Assembly (NCBI RefSeq): GCF_001429395.1
Contig: NZ_LMJT01000018.1
Span: 1-64,000, forward strand
Source of the DNA: Allobosea sp. Root381
GTDB lineage: Bacteria; Pseudomonadota; Alphaproteobacteria; Rhizobiales; Beijerinckiaceae
DNA: 64,000 bases
Direction: 5' to 3'
Made by a program: the position numbers and the translations under genes. How positions within the stretch are numbered: the stretch's first letter is position 1; every line of letters begins with the position of its first letter. Below, one piece after another: positions 7,338-17,386 of this stretch. The notes beneath the pieces are model-generated. The model was not told the origin of the DNA and did not search any database. It saw only the letters and a list, made by a program, of their open reading frames with translations.

Positions 7338-8942
7338 ATGACCACCAATCGACGCGACTTCATCCGGATGGGCGGCGCGCTCGCCGGCCTCACCCTGACG
7401 CCGGAGCTGGTCTCGCAGGCTCTCGCGCAGCAGGAGCGGAAGATCACCCATCTGCAGGTCAGCGTGCAGCCGGAGCCGCACGGCATCATCGCCGCGATCC
7501 ATAACGGCAATCAGTCCTTCGTCGTCTCGCAGAACATCTTCGACGGCCTCGTGACCTTCGACGAAGAGCTGAACCCGGTGCCGCTGCTGGCGGAATCCTG
7601 GGAGACGACCGACGGCGGGCGCGTCATCACCTTCAAGCTGCGCCAGGGCGCAACCTGGCATGACGGCAAGCCGATCACCTCGGCGGACGTCAAATACTCG
7701 ATCGAGCTCGCCAAGAAGAGCCACCCCGTCGCGGCGCCGACCTATTTCCACCTGAACGCCATCGACACGCCGGACGATCACACCGTCATCCTGCGCTTCG
7801 CCCATCCTTCACTGGCCCTCTGGCACATCCTCTACGGCGTGCGGACCGGCATCCTGCCGAAGCACATCTACGAGGGCAGCGATCCGCTGACCAATCCGAT
7901 CAACACCAAGCCGATCGGCAGTGGCCCCTTCCTGTTCAAGGAGTGGGTGCGGGGCAGCCATGTCACGCTGGTGCGCAACCCCAATTACTGGGACAAGACC
8001 AAGCCGCGCGTCGACCAGGTCACCTTCCGCTTCATCGCCGATGCCGGCGCCCGTGCCATCGCGATCGAGACCGGCGAGATCCATTACGCGCCGGTGCCGT
8101 CGATCCCGCTGGCGCAGGTCAAGGCGCTGCGCGAGCGCAAGGACTCGCCGCTGCTGATCGACACGGTCGGCTGGGAGGCGAATGCGCCGATCTACTATTT
8201 CGACTTCAACCTCGAGAAAGAGGTCTTCCAGGACGTCCGGGTGCGCAAGGCCTTCGCCCATGCGATCAACACCAAGATTCTGGCCAGCAACGCCTTCTTT
8301 GGCTTCGCGACTCCTGCGACCGGCCCGATCCCGAGCTACCAGAAGGAATTCTACTCGCCGGACGGCGAACAGTATCCATTCGATCCGGCCAAGGCCGAGC
8401 GCCTGCTGGAAGAGGCCGGGCTGAAGAAGGACGCCAACGGCATCCGGCTCAAGATCGACAATCTGCCGATCCCCTATGACGACAATTTCGTGCGGGCGGC
8501 CCAGCTGATCCAGCAGATGCTGAAGCGCGTCGGCGTGCAGGTCGAGATCCGCAATTTCGACGTCGGCACCTATTTCGCCAAGCTCGCCAGGGAGCGCGAC
8601 TTCGATACCGCCAGCGCCTTCGCCGCAGCCTTCGCCGATCCGCAGGTCGGCGTGTTCAGGCGCTTCTGGTCGAAGGCCAAGGCGACGGTCAGGGGCGGCA
8701 ATACCTCGAACTACGTCTCCGCCGAAACCGACCGGCTGATCGAGGCCACCCTGATCGAGGGCGACGCCGCAAAGCGCAAGCAGCTGATCCGCGACTTCCA
8801 GATCCAGGTCCAGAAGGATCTGCCCTCCATCCCCCTGCTCGAGCTGCAGTTCGTCCGGGTGATCTCGCCGCGACTCGAGGGTGTCAACCCGACGCCCTAC
8901 GGCTCCTACGCGTCGGTCGCCGAGATCGCCTTCAAGGACTGA
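7338..8942 (+). CDS. ABC transporter periplasmic binding protein, SBP_bac_5 (peptide/nickel type)
   Basis: The 534-residue extracytoplasmic solute receptor has a Tat-type leader (NRRDFIRMGGALAGLTL, cleavage probably after ALAQ near residue 33). It then shows the cluster C binding-protein landmarks: SQNIFDGLVTFDEELNPVPLLAESWE, LRQGATWHDGKPITSADV and GSGPFLFKEWVRG. It is the receptor of the importer encoded by the following three genes. Such receptors take up di- and oligopeptides, glutathione or opines. Here the following DszC-like monooxygenase and the upstream TCTAT motif suggest a sulfur-containing ligand, but the ligand cannot be read from sequence. Confidence 0.88.
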   Translation: MTTNRRDFIRMGGALAGLTLTPELVSQALAQQERKITHLQVSVQPEPHGIIAAIHNGNQSFVVSQNIFDGLVTFDEELNPVPLLAESWETTDGGRVITFKLRQGATWHDGKPITSADVKYSIELAKKSHPVAAPTYFHLNAIDTPDDHTVILRFAHPSLALWHILYGVRTGILPKHIYEGSDPLTNPINTKPIGSGPFLFKEWVRGSHVTLVRNPNYWDKTKPRVDQVTFRFIADAGARAIAIETGEIHYAPVPSIPLAQVKALRERKDSPLLIDTVGWEANAPIYYFDFNLEKEVFQDVRVRKAFAHAINTKILASNAFFGFATPATGPIPSYQKEFYSPDGEQYPFDPAKAERLLEEAGLKKDANGIRLKIDNLPIPYDDNFVRAAQLIQQMLKRVGVQVEIRNFDVGTYFAKLARERDFDTASAFAAAFADPQVGVFRRFWSKAKATVRGGNTSNYVSAETDRLIEATLIEGDAAKRKQLIRDFQIQVQKDLPSIPLLELQFVRVISPRLEGVNPTPYGSYASVAEIAFKD

Positions 8943-8983
8943 GGAAGGACGACGGCCAGGGCAAGGGACGAGAGACGAAAGCG

Positions 8984-10015
8984 ATGGCAGACATAACCCT
9001 GGGCCGGGTTTCCGCCCCGGCTGAAGGCAGGAAATGGCGCCCGCGCGTGCCCTACTGGCTGCTGCGGCTGGCACAGATCCTGCCGGTCGTGTTCCTGATC
9101 GTGGCGACCAACTTCTTCCTGCTGCGGCTGGCGCCCGGCGACATGGCGGACGTCATGGCGGGCGAGGCCGGCGCCGCCTCGATGGAGTATGCCGACCAGC
9201 TGCGCCAACAATTCGGGCTCGATGCGCCGTTGCTCCAGCAGTTCCTGGGCTATGCGGGCCGGATCTTGCAGTTCGACCTCGGCTGGTCGTTCCGCAACGG
9301 CCAGTCGGTCGCGAGCCTGATCCTGGCTCGGCTGCCGGCAACCGTGCTGCTCCTCGTCGTCTCCCTGACGCTGGCAGCGCTGATCGGCAGCGCGCTCGGG
9401 GCGCTGGCAGCGCTGAGCCGCAGCCGCGCGGTCGACTTCGTGATCTCGACGCTGTCGACCTTCGGCTTCGCGACGCCGCTGTTCTGGCTCGGGCTGATGC
9501 TGATCGTGTTGTTCTCGGTGCATCTCGGCTGGCTGCCGTCGAGCGGCATGTACACGCTCGGCGAAAGGGCGACCGGCTTCGCCCTCGTGCTGGACTATGC
9601 CGTCCATCTGGTGCTGCCGGTGCTCTGCCTTTCGACCTATTATCTCGCGATCTACGCGCGGCTGATGCGCACCAGCGTCAAGGAGGTCAAGAGCCTCGAC
9701 TTCGTCCGCACCGCGCGCGCCAAGGGCGCCTCGCGCGAGCGCACCATCTTCCGCCACATCCTGCCCAACGCGGTGCTGCCGGTCGTCACGCTCACCGGCC
9801 TGCAGTTCGGCGCGCTGTTCAGTGGCTCGATCACGGTCGAGGCGGTGTTCGCCTGGCCCGGCCTCGGGCAGCTTGCGCTCGGAGCCGTCGCCTCGCGCGA
9901 CCTCAACCTTCTGCTCGGCATTCTCTTCGTCAGCTCGATCTTCGTGCTGCTGGTGAACTTCATCACCGACCTGTCCTACCGCTTCTTCGATCCGCGCGTG
10001 GAGCTGTCCAAATGA
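8984..10015 (+). CDS. ABC transporter permease, DppB/OppB-like
   Basis: The 343-residue inner-membrane permease has about six transmembrane helices. The first follows a short basic N-terminus (residues about 24-45); a periplasmic loop with DLGWSFRNGQSV comes next. The EAA loop that contacts the ATPase reads FVRTARAKGASRERTIFRHILPNAVLP, and the C-terminal FAWPGLGQLALGAVASRDLNL is typical of DppB. It pairs with the DppC-like permease that starts inside its stop codon (ATGA overlap at 10012). Confidence 0.9.
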   Translation: MADITLGRVSAPAEGRKWRPRVPYWLLRLAQILPVVFLIVATNFFLLRLAPGDMADVMAGEAGAASMEYADQLRQQFGLDAPLLQQFLGYAGRILQFDLGWSFRNGQSVASLILARLPATVLLLVVSLTLAALIGSALGALAALSRSRAVDFVISTLSTFGFATPLFWLGLMLIVLFSVHLGWLPSSGMYTLGERATGFALVLDYAVHLVLPVLCLSTYYLAIYARLMRTSVKEVKSLDFVRTARAKGASRERTIFRHILPNAVLPVVTLTGLQFGALFSGSITVEAVFAWPGLGQLALGAVASRDLNLLLGILFVSSIFVLLVNFITDLSYRFFDPRVELSK

Positions 10016-10854
10016 CCGCGCGCAGAGCAATCCTCGCCTTCCTCAGGCTGCCGGGCGGCCTCTTCGGCGGCTCCGTCCTGCTGGGGCTCGCGCTCGCCGC
10101 GGTGCTGGCGCCGGCACTGGTCAGCAACGATCCGCTCGACATCGCCGGCGTCTCCTTCCTCTGGCCCGGCGAGGACCAGGAGCTGCCGCTTGGTACCGAC
10201 ATGCTCGGACGTGACATCCTCTCCGGCGTGATCTACGGCGCACGCTCGTCGCTGGCGATCGGCGTCCTCACCGGCGTGCTGACCTGCCTGTTCGGCGTCG
10301 CGATCGGGGTCGTCGCCGGCTATCGCGGCGGCGCGGTCGATAATGCTCTGATGCGTTTCGCCGAGCTGTTCCAGATCATGCCGTCGCTGCTGTTTACCAT
10401 CGTGCTGGTGGCGGCGGCTGGGCCCTCGACGGCCAACATCGTCGCCGGCATCGCGATCACCAGCTGGCCGCAGATCGCCCGGCTGGTTCGGGCCGAGACG
10501 TTGCGGGTGAAGACCAGCGACTTCGTCAGGGCCGGCATCGTGATGGGCTTCGCCGATGCCCGCATCATCGCGCGGCATGTCGCGCCGAACGTGATGGCGC
10601 CCGCGGTCGTGATGGTCTCGATCCTGGCCGGCAACGCCATCCTGACGGAATCGGCGCTCTCCTTCCTCGGTCTCGGCAACCCCAACATCATCACCTGGGG
10701 AAGCATGATCGGCGCCGGCCGCGAGGTGCTCCGGCAAGCCTGGTACATGACCGCGATCCCGGGCGCCGCAATCTTCGTCACCGTGCTCGCGCTCAACCTC
10801 GTCGGCAATGCGCTGAACGATCTCCTCAACCCGCGGCAGGAGGTCGGCCTTTGA
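10012..10854 (+). CDS. ABC transporter permease, DppC/OppC-like
   Basis: The 280-residue permease starts at ATG 10012, overlapping the DppB-like stop by four bases. Landmarks include GTDMLGRDILSGVIYGARSS, the EAA loop FVRAGIVMGFADARIIARHVAPN and the C-terminal ALSFLGLGNPNIITWGSMI, all typical of the DppC partner. An N-terminal helix is followed by five more. The same DNA also has a long open frame starting in the preceding gene, but only this part shows family sequence. It forms a heterodimeric channel with the 8984 product. Confidence 0.9.
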   Translation: MTARRAILAFLRLPGGLFGGSVLLGLALAAVLAPALVSNDPLDIAGVSFLWPGEDQELPLGTDMLGRDILSGVIYGARSSLAIGVLTGVLTCLFGVAIGVVAGYRGGAVDNALMRFAELFQIMPSLLFTIVLVAAAGPSTANIVAGIAITSWPQIARLVRAETLRVKTSDFVRAGIVMGFADARIIARHVAPNVMAPAVVMVSILAGNAILTESALSFLGLGNPNIITWGSMIGAGREVLRQAWYMTAIPGAAIFVTVLALNLVGNALNDLLNPRQEVGL

Positions 10855-12713
10855 CGCTCCAGATCACCCCGAAGGCGCCGGTGCTCGCCGTTCGCCAGCT
10901 TCGCACTTCCTTCCTGAGCGAAGGCGGCTGGAGGTCGGCCGTGCGCGACGTGTCCTTCGAGGTGGCGCAGGGCGAGACGGTCGCGATCGTCGGCGAGTCC
11001 GGCTCCGGCAAGAGCGTGACTGCATTGTCGGTGATGGGCCTGCTACAGCGCGCGACGAGCCGGGTCGAAGGCGAAGTTCTGTTGCGCGACGAGAACCTGC
11101 TGGGCCTGAACGAGCGCACCATGCAGCGCATCCGCGGCAACGAGATCGCCATGATCTTCCAGGAGCCGATGACCAGCCTCAACCCGGTGATGAGCGTCGG
11201 CCTGCAGGTGGCCGAGGCCTTGATCTGCCACAGGCCGATCGGCACTGACGAGGCGCGGGCGGAAGCGACCCGACTGCTCGACCGGGTCCGGATCCCAAGC
11301 GCCTCGGCGCGCTTCGACGACTACCCCCACCAGTTCTCCGGTGGCATGCGCCAGCGCGCGATGATCGCGATGGCACTCGCCTGCAGGCCGAAGCTGCTCA
11401 TCGCCGACGAACCGACGACGGCGCTCGACGTCACCATCCAGGCGCAGATCCTCGACCTGATCAGAGAGCTGCGCGAGGAAGAAGGCACCTCGGTCCTGTT
11501 CATCACCCATGACATGGGCGTGGTGGCGGAGATCGCCGACCGCACCATCGTCATGCTCGACGGGCGGATCGTCGAGAGCGGCGAGACGGAGCGGGTGTTT
11601 GAGCATGCCGAGGAGCCCTATACGCGCAGGCTGCTCGCCGCCGTGCCGCGGCTGGGCTCGATGGCTGGGCGGACGGCGCCCCTGCGCTTCCCGTCCTACG
11701 ATCCCGCGACGAGCAGCTTCAGCGAGCCGAGCGAGACCCCGAACACGGTGGTTCATGCACAGCGTCCGCTGCTGGACGTCCGGAACCTGACCGTGCGCTT
11801 CGATACGACCGATCCCCGCTTTCCCGGCGGGCGCGGCAAGGTCCATGCGGTCGAGAACCTGTCCTTCAGCCTGCGGGCCGGCGAGACGCTCGCCCTGGTC
11901 GGGGAGTCGGGTTGCGGCAAGTCTACGACCGGCCGCTCGATCATGCGGCTCGTCGAACCCGACAGCGGCTCGATCCTGATCGACGGTCAGGACATCCTGA
12001 CGCTCGGCAAGCGCGAACTACGCGACCTGCGCCGGAATGCGCAGCTGATCTTCCAGGATCCGTTCGCGAGCCTGAACCCGCGCATCACGGTTGGTGCTGC
12101 GATCGCGGAGCCGCTGCTGGTGCACAGGCTGGCCGCGCCGTCCGAGGTCGGCGACCGTGTCGCCTCGTTGCTGACGCGGGTGGGGCTCGATCCGGAGCTG
12201 GTCCGGCGCCTGCCGCATGAATTGTCCGGCGGTCAGCGCCAGCGGATCTGCATCGCCAGAGCGCTGGCACTCGATCCCAAGCTCATCGTCGCAGACGAGG
12301 CCGTCTCAGCGCTCGATGTGTCCATCAAGGCGCAGGTGGTCAATCTGCTGCTCGATCTCCAGGCCAGCCTCGGGCTCGGCTACCTGTTCATCTCGCACGA
12401 CATGGCCGTGGTCGAACGCGTCAGCCATCGGGTCGCGGTGATGTATATGGGCGAGATCGTCGAGATCGGGCCGCGCGCCGCGGTGTTCGAGAATCCGCAG
12501 CACCCCTACACCAAGCGGTTGCTCGCGGCGATCACCATCCCGGATCCCGCGCGGCGGCACCAGCGCCGGCCCGTTCCGCAGGACGAGGTGCGAAGCCCCG
12601 TCCATCCGCTCGGCCATGTTCCGCCGCTGCGGACGATCCGCGAAGTTGCTCCCGGCCACCTCGTCCAGGAATGGGGCGACGAGTGGCGTGCCGGGCTTTC
12701 CCGCGCAGCCTGA
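10851..12713 (+). CDS. Fused dual ATPase of the Dpp-like importer (DppD-DppF in one chain)
   Basis: The 620-residue protein holds two complete ABC domains. Walker A GESGSGKS lies near residue 47 and GESGCGKS near 350. Signatures FSGGMRQR and LSGGQRQR and Walker B segments [12 protein letters not shown] and [12 protein letters not shown] are present, each domain ending in the oligopeptide/dipeptide C-terminal extension ([25 protein letters not shown]). Start is TTG 10851, overlapping the previous stop as TTGA, with GGCAGGAGGT as ribosome binding site six bases upstream. Both active sites look intact. Similar to GsiA-type ATPases; a second fused ATPase is at 57107. Confidence 0.92.
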   Translation: MTLQITPKAPVLAVRQLRTSFLSEGGWRSAVRDVSFEVAQGETVAIVGESGSGKSVTALSVMGLLQRATSRVEGEVLLRDENLLGLNERTMQRIRGNEIAMIFQEPMTSLNPVMSVGLQVAEALICHRPIGTDEARAEATRLLDRVRIPSASARFDDYPHQFSGGMRQRAMIAMALACRPKLLIADEPTTALDVTIQAQILDLIRELREEEGTSVLFITHDMGVVAEIADRTIVMLDGRIVESGETERVFEHAEEPYTRRLLAAVPRLGSMAGRTAPLRFPSYDPATSSFSEPSETPNTVVHAQRPLLDVRNLTVRFDTTDPRFPGGRGKVHAVENLSFSLRAGETLALVGESGCGKSTTGRSIMRLVEPDSGSILIDGQDILTLGKRELRDLRRNAQLIFQDPFASLNPRITVGAAIAEPLLVHRLAAPSEVGDRVASLLTRVGLDPELVRRLPHELSGGQRQRICIARALALDPKLIVADEAVSALDVSIKAQVVNLLLDLQASLGLGYLFISHDMAVVERVSHRVAVMYMGEIVEIGPRAAVFENPQHPYTKRLLAAITIPDPARRHQRRPVPQDEVRSPVHPLGHVPPLRTIREVAPGHLVQEWGDEWRAGLSRAA

Positions 12714-12735
12714 ACCCACAAGAGGCAGACGACAA

Positions 12736-13944
12736 ATGAACGATGCAGTGCGGCGACATGCCGGCCCGCCACGCGCCACCAAGCTGGACGAGGTCTTCGG
12801 CACCATCGCCGAAGGTGCGGCGGAGCGCGATCTCGAGCGCAGCCATCCCTATGAGGCCGTGGCACTGCTGAAGAATGCCGGCTTCGGCTCGCTGCGCCTC
12901 GCGGTCGATCAGGGCGGCGCCGGCTATTCGATGCGCGAGGCGTTGACTGCCGTCATCGCGCTCGGTGCGGCCGATGCGAATGTCGCTCACATCTTCCGAA
13001 ACCACTTCGTCTTCGTCGATACCTATGTGCGCCGCCCACAAGGCCCGGTCGAGGCCGGCCTGCAGCCGAAGATCGCCTCCGGCGCCCTGATCGGCTTTGC
13101 CTCCGGCGAACTCGGCATGAGCCCGGGTACGCGAGACTACTCGACCAAGCTTACGGAAGATGGCAACGGCTTCCGGCTCAACGGCACGAAGTACTACAGC
13201 ACCGGCAGCCTCTATGCCGACCTCATCATGGTCCGGGCGACGAATGCCGACGGCATCGACGGCGTGGCGGTCGTACCGGCCGAGCGCGACGGCGTAGAGC
13301 GCATCGATGACTGGGACGGAATGGGCCAGAGGCTCACCGGCACCGGCACCACCAATTTCCAGAATGTCCGCGTCGAGCGCGGCGAAGTCATCCTGCACGG
13401 GCCCGGCACCAGCTACGCCCAGCCCTATGGTACGGCGCTGGCCCAGCTCTACCTGACCTCGATCCTGGCCGGAATCCTCCGTAACATCGTTGCGGACTCC
13501 GCCGCGCTGGTGAAGCGCCGCGGCCGAAATTTCGCGCATGCGGCGGTCCAGCAGCCCGCCGAAGATCCCCTGCTCCAGCATGTCGTCGGCCAGATCTCAA
13601 GCCTCGCCTTCGCGGGCGAGGCCACTGTGCTCGCCGCAGCCGATGCGCTCGATAGGGCGATCGAAAGCGCGAACGCTTTCGGGCTGCGCGACCGGGAGCT
13701 GGCCCATGCCGCCTCGCTAGCCGCAGCCAAGGCCAAGATCGTCCTCGACGACATCACGGCGCGCGCGGCGACGCTGCTCTTCGATGTCGGTGGCGCCTCG
13801 GCCACCAAGAAGAGCTTCAATCTCGACCGTCACTGGCGCAATGCCCGCACGCTCGCCTCTCATAATCCGGCGCTCTACAAGACGCAGGCGATTGGCGATC
13901 TCGAGATCAACGGCGCCCCCCTGCCGCAGACGGGCTTTTTCTAG
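12736..13944 (+). CDS. Acyl-CoA dehydrogenase-fold flavin monooxygenase, DszC/SfnB-like
   Basis: The 402-residue protein has the acyl-CoA dehydrogenase fold but the DszC-like sequence pattern: LIGFASGELGMSPGTRDYS, LNGTKYYSTGSLYADLIMV, DDWDGMGQRLTGTGTTNFQNV, and C-terminal FDVGGASATKKSFNLDRHWRNARTLASHNP. Enzymes of this group (dibenzothiophene monooxygenase DszC, SfnB, and TdsC) use FMNH2 and O2 to oxidise sulfur or cleave C-S bonds rather than dehydrogenate CoA esters. It starts 22 bases after the importer ATPase, so it probably acts on the imported compound. A close relative follows at 14237. The substrate is unknown. Confidence 0.8.
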   Translation: MNDAVRRHAGPPRATKLDEVFGTIAEGAAERDLERSHPYEAVALLKNAGFGSLRLAVDQGGAGYSMREALTAVIALGAADANVAHIFRNHFVFVDTYVRRPQGPVEAGLQPKIASGALIGFASGELGMSPGTRDYSTKLTEDGNGFRLNGTKYYSTGSLYADLIMVRATNADGIDGVAVVPAERDGVERIDDWDGMGQRLTGTGTTNFQNVRVERGEVILHGPGTSYAQPYGTALAQLYLTSILAGILRNIVADSAALVKRRGRNFAHAAVQQPAEDPLLQHVVGQISSLAFAGEATVLAAADALDRAIESANAFGLRDRELAHAASLAAAKAKIVLDDITARAATLLFDVGGASATKKSFNLDRHWRNARTLASHNPALYKTQAIGDLEINGAPLPQTGFF

Positions 13945-13972
13945 ACGCTTCGCTTCTGCAGCAAGGCTCTGC

Positions 13973-14010
13973 AATCCGGGACGCCCTGCGGGCGGGCCCG
14001 GATTTTCTGT
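13973..14010 (+). terminator. Intrinsic terminator after the DszC-like gene
   Basis: AATCCGGG (13973-13980) pairs with CCCGGATT (13997-14004), with a second inner stem GCCC/GGGC, followed by TTCTGTTT. It lies 28 bases after the stop and ends the unit starting at 7338. Confidence 0.75.
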
Positions 14011-14141
14011 TTGCGGACCAGCAGTCGCGAAGGGCACCGCGACACCCGGCGCGAGCACCCTCCTCGCCAAGCCCTCTCCCGCTCGCATCCCGACAACGCA
14101 TTCGGAGAGAAATCTCCTGCAATCCTCTGCAACATTAGTAA

Positions 14142-14158
14142 TCTATAATATAGATAGA
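14142..14158. promoter_or_regulatory. Perfect TCTAT-N7-ATAGA palindrome upstream of the sulfonate operon
   Basis: TCTAT (14142-14146), AATATAG, ATAGA (14154-14158). It overlaps a further palindrome, ATCTATA-A-TATAGAT at 14141-14155, in a very AT-rich stretch 79 bases before the start at 14237. Perfect copies also occur at 29163 and 53851. Probably the operator/promoter region of the operon 14237-22219. Confidence 0.6.
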
Positions 14159-14236
14159 CTATTAGTTTTATGACACGATCAGACTCGGCAGTTCGAGGGC
14201 TGTCGATCCCAAATTTTCAAGGCTGGAGCCTGATCG

Positions 14237-15463
14237 ATGAGCAATGCGACTGCAGCGGCGGTGAAGCTGAGGACGAACCGGCCCGTCACACCCGGCTCGC
14301 CCGAACTGTCGCGGCTGATCGAAGTTGTCGCTGCGGACGCAGCCGCGCGCGAACGCGGTGAGGTCTCGCCGCGCATCGCCATTGACCAGATCAAGCAGTC
14401 GGGCCTCGGCATCTTCCGGCTGCCTGAACATCAAGGCGGTGGCGGCGCGTCGCTGCCGGAACTCTATGAGCTCGTGATCGCTCTCGCCGAGGCGGATTCC
14501 AACATCCCGCATATTCTGCGCAACCATTTCGCCTTCGTCGAACGGGCCCTGCGCACGCCCGGCAACCCGGTGCTGCAGCGCTGGCTCGACTGGGCGAAGG
14601 AGGGCAAGACCTTCGGCCTCGGCGCCAGCGAACTCGGCATTCAGAACATCGGCTCAGGACATGTCGAAACGCGCCTCGACGAGGCGGGCGACGGCTATGT
14701 GCTGAACGGCAAGAAGTTCTACAGCACCGGCAACTTCTACTCCGACTATATCCTGGTTCAGGCGCGCACGGCCAAGGACGAGGCGGTGACCGCGCTTGTC
14801 GCCACCGACCAGCCGGGCGTCGATGTCGACGACGATTGGGACGGGATCGGCCAGCGGCTGACAGCAAGCGGCACGACCGTGCTGACCAATGCGCAGGTCG
14901 CCCCCGACGACGTGCTGTTCGCGTCCCAGCAGGAGGTGAAGCTGCCCTTCAACGCCACCTTCGCCCAGCTCTATCTGACGGCGATCGTGGCCGGCATCCT
15001 GCGCCGGATCGTTGTCGATGCGACGGAACTGGTGAAGGGGCGCGAGCGCAACTATTATCATGCCGTGACGGCCAGCCCGGCCGACGACCCGATACTGCAG
15101 CAGACGATTGGCCGGTTGGCGAGCGTGGCCTATGTCGCCGAAGCCAGCGTGCTGCGGGCCGCAGAGGCGCTGGATGCGGCGTTCCGCTCGGCGATTGCCG
15201 GCGAGCCGGATATCGAGCTCTTCCGCGAGGCGGCACTGCGCGCGGCCAAATCCAAGATCGTGATCGACGATCTCGCCCTGAGCGCGGCGACGCAGCTCTT
15301 CGATGTCGGCGGCGCCTCGGCGGCCCGGCAGAGCAAGGGGCTGGACCGGCACTGGCGCAACATCCGCACGCTCTCCTCGCACAATCCCCTCGCCTACAAG
15401 GCCAGATCGATCGGCGACTTCGTAATCAACGAATCCGCCCTTCCGAACGGCGCCTTCTTCTGA
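14237..15463 (+). CDS. Acyl-CoA dehydrogenase-fold flavin monooxygenase, DszC/SfnB-like (second copy)
   Basis: This 408-residue paralogue of the 12736 product shares TFGLGASELGIQNIGSGHVE, LNGKKFYSTGNFYSDYILVQ, DDDWDGIGQRLTASGTTVL and FDVGGASAARQSKGLDRHWRN. GGAG eight bases upstream supports ATG 14237. It is the first gene of an operon that continues with a sulfonate-type importer, so a role in oxidative desulfurisation of the imported compound is likely. The enzyme needs FMNH2 from a separate reductase (6596 or 29245). The two DszC-like genes lie back to back but in different transcription units, split by the terminator at 13973. Confidence 0.8.
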   Translation: MSNATAAAVKLRTNRPVTPGSPELSRLIEVVAADAAARERGEVSPRIAIDQIKQSGLGIFRLPEHQGGGGASLPELYELVIALAEADSNIPHILRNHFAFVERALRTPGNPVLQRWLDWAKEGKTFGLGASELGIQNIGSGHVETRLDEAGDGYVLNGKKFYSTGNFYSDYILVQARTAKDEAVTALVATDQPGVDVDDDWDGIGQRLTASGTTVLTNAQVAPDDVLFASQQEVKLPFNATFAQLYLTAIVAGILRRIVVDATELVKGRERNYYHAVTASPADDPILQQTIGRLASVAYVAEASVLRAAEALDAAFRSAIAGEPDIELFREAALRAAKSKIVIDDLALSAATQLFDVGGASAARQSKGLDRHWRNIRTLSSHNPLAYKARSIGDFVINESALPNGAFF

Positions 15464-15531
15464 CCGCAACCGCTACGGCCGACCTCCCTTCCCAAGCGGG
15501 AGCCTGGCCCGGCCGTGAGACAGGTGCTTCC

Positions 15532-16530
15532 ATGACCGTATCTTCGACCGTGCTGACGACGGCCGGCCCCGCCGGCGAGGGGTTGCGCCGCGGCGCCCTG
15601 CTCGGCCTCGCCGCAGCCGGGGCCTGGGCGGCGGTAGCCGCGACGGCAGGGCTGCTGCCGGATGTCGGTGACTGGCCCGAGACCACCAACTTCGCCGTGG
15701 GCGCTGCGGTGATCGCAGCCGCGATCGCGCTCGCCACCCTGGCTCAGGGCCTGGCGCCAGAGTTGGCGCGATGGCTGGTGCGGAAAAGCCCCTGGCTGAT
15801 CGTCATCGGGCTCTTCCTCGCGCTCTGGCAGTTGGCCTCGGCCAAGCTCGGCTGGCTGCCGCAGCCCTTCTTCCCGCCACCGCAGGCGCTGGTCGAGGTC
15901 TATGCCTACGACTATGCCGATCTCGGCGTGAACCTGCTGGCCTCGTTCCGGCTGCTCGCCGTCGGCTTCGTCTATGGCGGTATCGCCGGCTTCCTGACCG
16001 GCATTGCGCTCGGCTGGTCCAGCCACGCCGCCTACTGGATTCACCCGATCCTGCGCTTCGTCGGGCCGCTTCCCTCGACGGCCCTGCTGCCGATCATCTT
16101 CTTCGCCTTCCCGTCGAGCTGGAGCGCCAGCATCTTCATGATCGCGCTCGCAGTCGCGTTTCCGATGGCGGTGCTGACCTGGTCGGGCGTGGCGAGCGTC
16201 AACACCGCCTATTACGACGTGGCACGAACGCTCGGCGTCAAGCCTTTGGCCCTGATCATCAAAGTCGCGATCCCGGCCGCCCTGCCCCATGTCTTCGTCG
16301 GCCTGTTCATGGCGCTGGGCGCAGCCTTCTCCTCGGTGATGGTGGCGGAGCTTCTCGGCGTGAAGGCCGGACTCGGCTTCTATGTCCAGTGGTCGCAGGG
16401 CTGGGGATCCTACAACAACGTCTATGCCGCCATCATCGTATTGGCGCTGCTCTGTTCTTCCTCGATCACCGTCCTGTTCAAGATCCGCGGCCGAATGCTG
16501 TCGTGGCAGAAGGGTCTCGTCAAATGGTAG
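15532..16530 (+). CDS. Sulfonate/nitrate/taurine-type ABC permease (SsuC/TauC-like), first copy
   Basis: The 332-residue membrane protein has an N-terminal extension with two extra helices (about residues 18-40 and 48-72). The SsuC-like core then begins LALWQLASAKLGWLPQPFFP. The EAA loop reads YYDVARTLGVKPLALIIKVAIPAALPHVFVG. The core is closely similar to a second permease at 18507 with the same extension, so the importer is probably a heterodimer rather than the usual homodimer. It overlaps the ATPase gene by seven bases. The DNA is open upstream too, but ATG 15532 with GAGACAGG before it is the first start giving family sequence. Confidence 0.85.
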   Translation: MTVSSTVLTTAGPAGEGLRRGALLGLAAAGAWAAVAATAGLLPDVGDWPETTNFAVGAAVIAAAIALATLAQGLAPELARWLVRKSPWLIVIGLFLALWQLASAKLGWLPQPFFPPPQALVEVYAYDYADLGVNLLASFRLLAVGFVYGGIAGFLTGIALGWSSHAAYWIHPILRFVGPLPSTALLPIIFFAFPSSWSASIFMIALAVAFPMAVLTWSGVASVNTAYYDVARTLGVKPLALIIKVAIPAALPHVFVGLFMALGAAFSSVMVAELLGVKAGLGFYVQWSQGWGSYNNVYAAIIVLALLCSSSITVLFKIRGRMLSWQKGLVKW

Positions 16531-17330
16531 CTGCCTCCTACAAGGAAGACCTTGCGGCTGAGCCCGCATCCACGGCCGGCGCCGCCCTCGACATCGAGCA
16601 TGTCAGCCATGCCTTCGATCTCGACGGCTCGGTCCTGAGCGTCCTCGACCAGGTTTCGCTGAACGTCAAACCCGGCGAGTTCGTCGCCCTGCTCGGCCCC
16701 TCGGGCTGCGGGAAGTCGACCCTGCTGCGCCTCATCGCCGGGCTGGAGCCGCCGAGCCGGGGCGTGCTGAAGGAGGATGGTCGGGCGATCACCGGCCCGC
16801 ACCCCTCCCGGGTCGTGGTGTTCCAGGATCCGACGCTGTTTCCCTGGCGCACTGTCTGGAACAATGTCGCACTGGGCCCCGAGGCGCAGGGCAACCTCAA
16901 GGAGCAGCGCAGCCGGGTCGACGACGCGATCAATCTCGTCGGGCTCTCGCAATTCGCCAAGGCCTATCCGCACCAGCTCTCGGGCGGCATGGCGCAGCGC
17001 GTGGCGCTGGCACGCGCCCTGGTCAACGATCCGTCGATCCTGATCCTCGACGAGCCACTCGGCAAGCTCGACTCGCTGACGCGGCTGACCATGCAGTCCG
17101 AACTCGTCTCGCTCTGGCGCAGCAAGGGTTTCACCGCGATCCTCGTCACCCATGACGTCGAGGAGGCCGTGTTCCTCGCCAACCGCGTCGTGATCTTCAG
17201 CGACCGGCCGGCCCGCATCAAGGCCGATTTCCAGGTCGACCTGCCCTATCCGCGCCACCGCGGCGACCCGCGTCTCGCGGAACTGCGCCGCGCCAGCCTC
17301 AGCCATCTCGGCCTCGACGCCAGCTGGTGA
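16524..17330 (+). CDS. Sulfonate/nitrate/taurine-type ABC ATPase (SsuB/TauB-like)
   Basis: The 268-residue ATPase has Walker A LLGPSGCGKSTLLRLIAGLE, the Q-loop in VVVFQDPTLFPWRTVWNNVALG, signature LSGGMAQRVALARAL, Walker B ILILDEPLGKLD and the switch histidine in ILVTHDVEEAVFLANRV. The pattern FPWRTVWNN after the Q-loop is typical of the nitrate/sulfonate/taurine family. It starts at ATG 16524 inside the permease stop region, so translation is coupled. It energises the permease pair at 15532 and 18507. Confidence 0.9.
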   Translation: MVAASYKEDLAAEPASTAGAALDIEHVSHAFDLDGSVLSVLDQVSLNVKPGEFVALLGPSGCGKSTLLRLIAGLEPPSRGVLKEDGRAITGPHPSRVVVFQDPTLFPWRTVWNNVALGPEAQGNLKEQRSRVDDAINLVGLSQFAKAYPHQLSGGMAQRVALARALVNDPSILILDEPLGKLDSLTRLTMQSELVSLWRSKGFTAILVTHDVEEAVFLANRVVIFSDRPARIKADFQVDLPYPRHRGDPRLAELRRASLSHLGLDASW

Positions 17331-17386
17331 GGCCGCGCCTTCCCTTCACCCCGAGACGTGCAGCAACCGGCCCAGGAGCCTCCGCC

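Noticed and set aside
9034..10011. Upstream extension of the DppC-like frame through the DppB-like gene
   Set aside because: The sequence before ATG 10012 is an out-of-frame shadow of DppB with no permease similarity; only the part from 10012 is family sequence.
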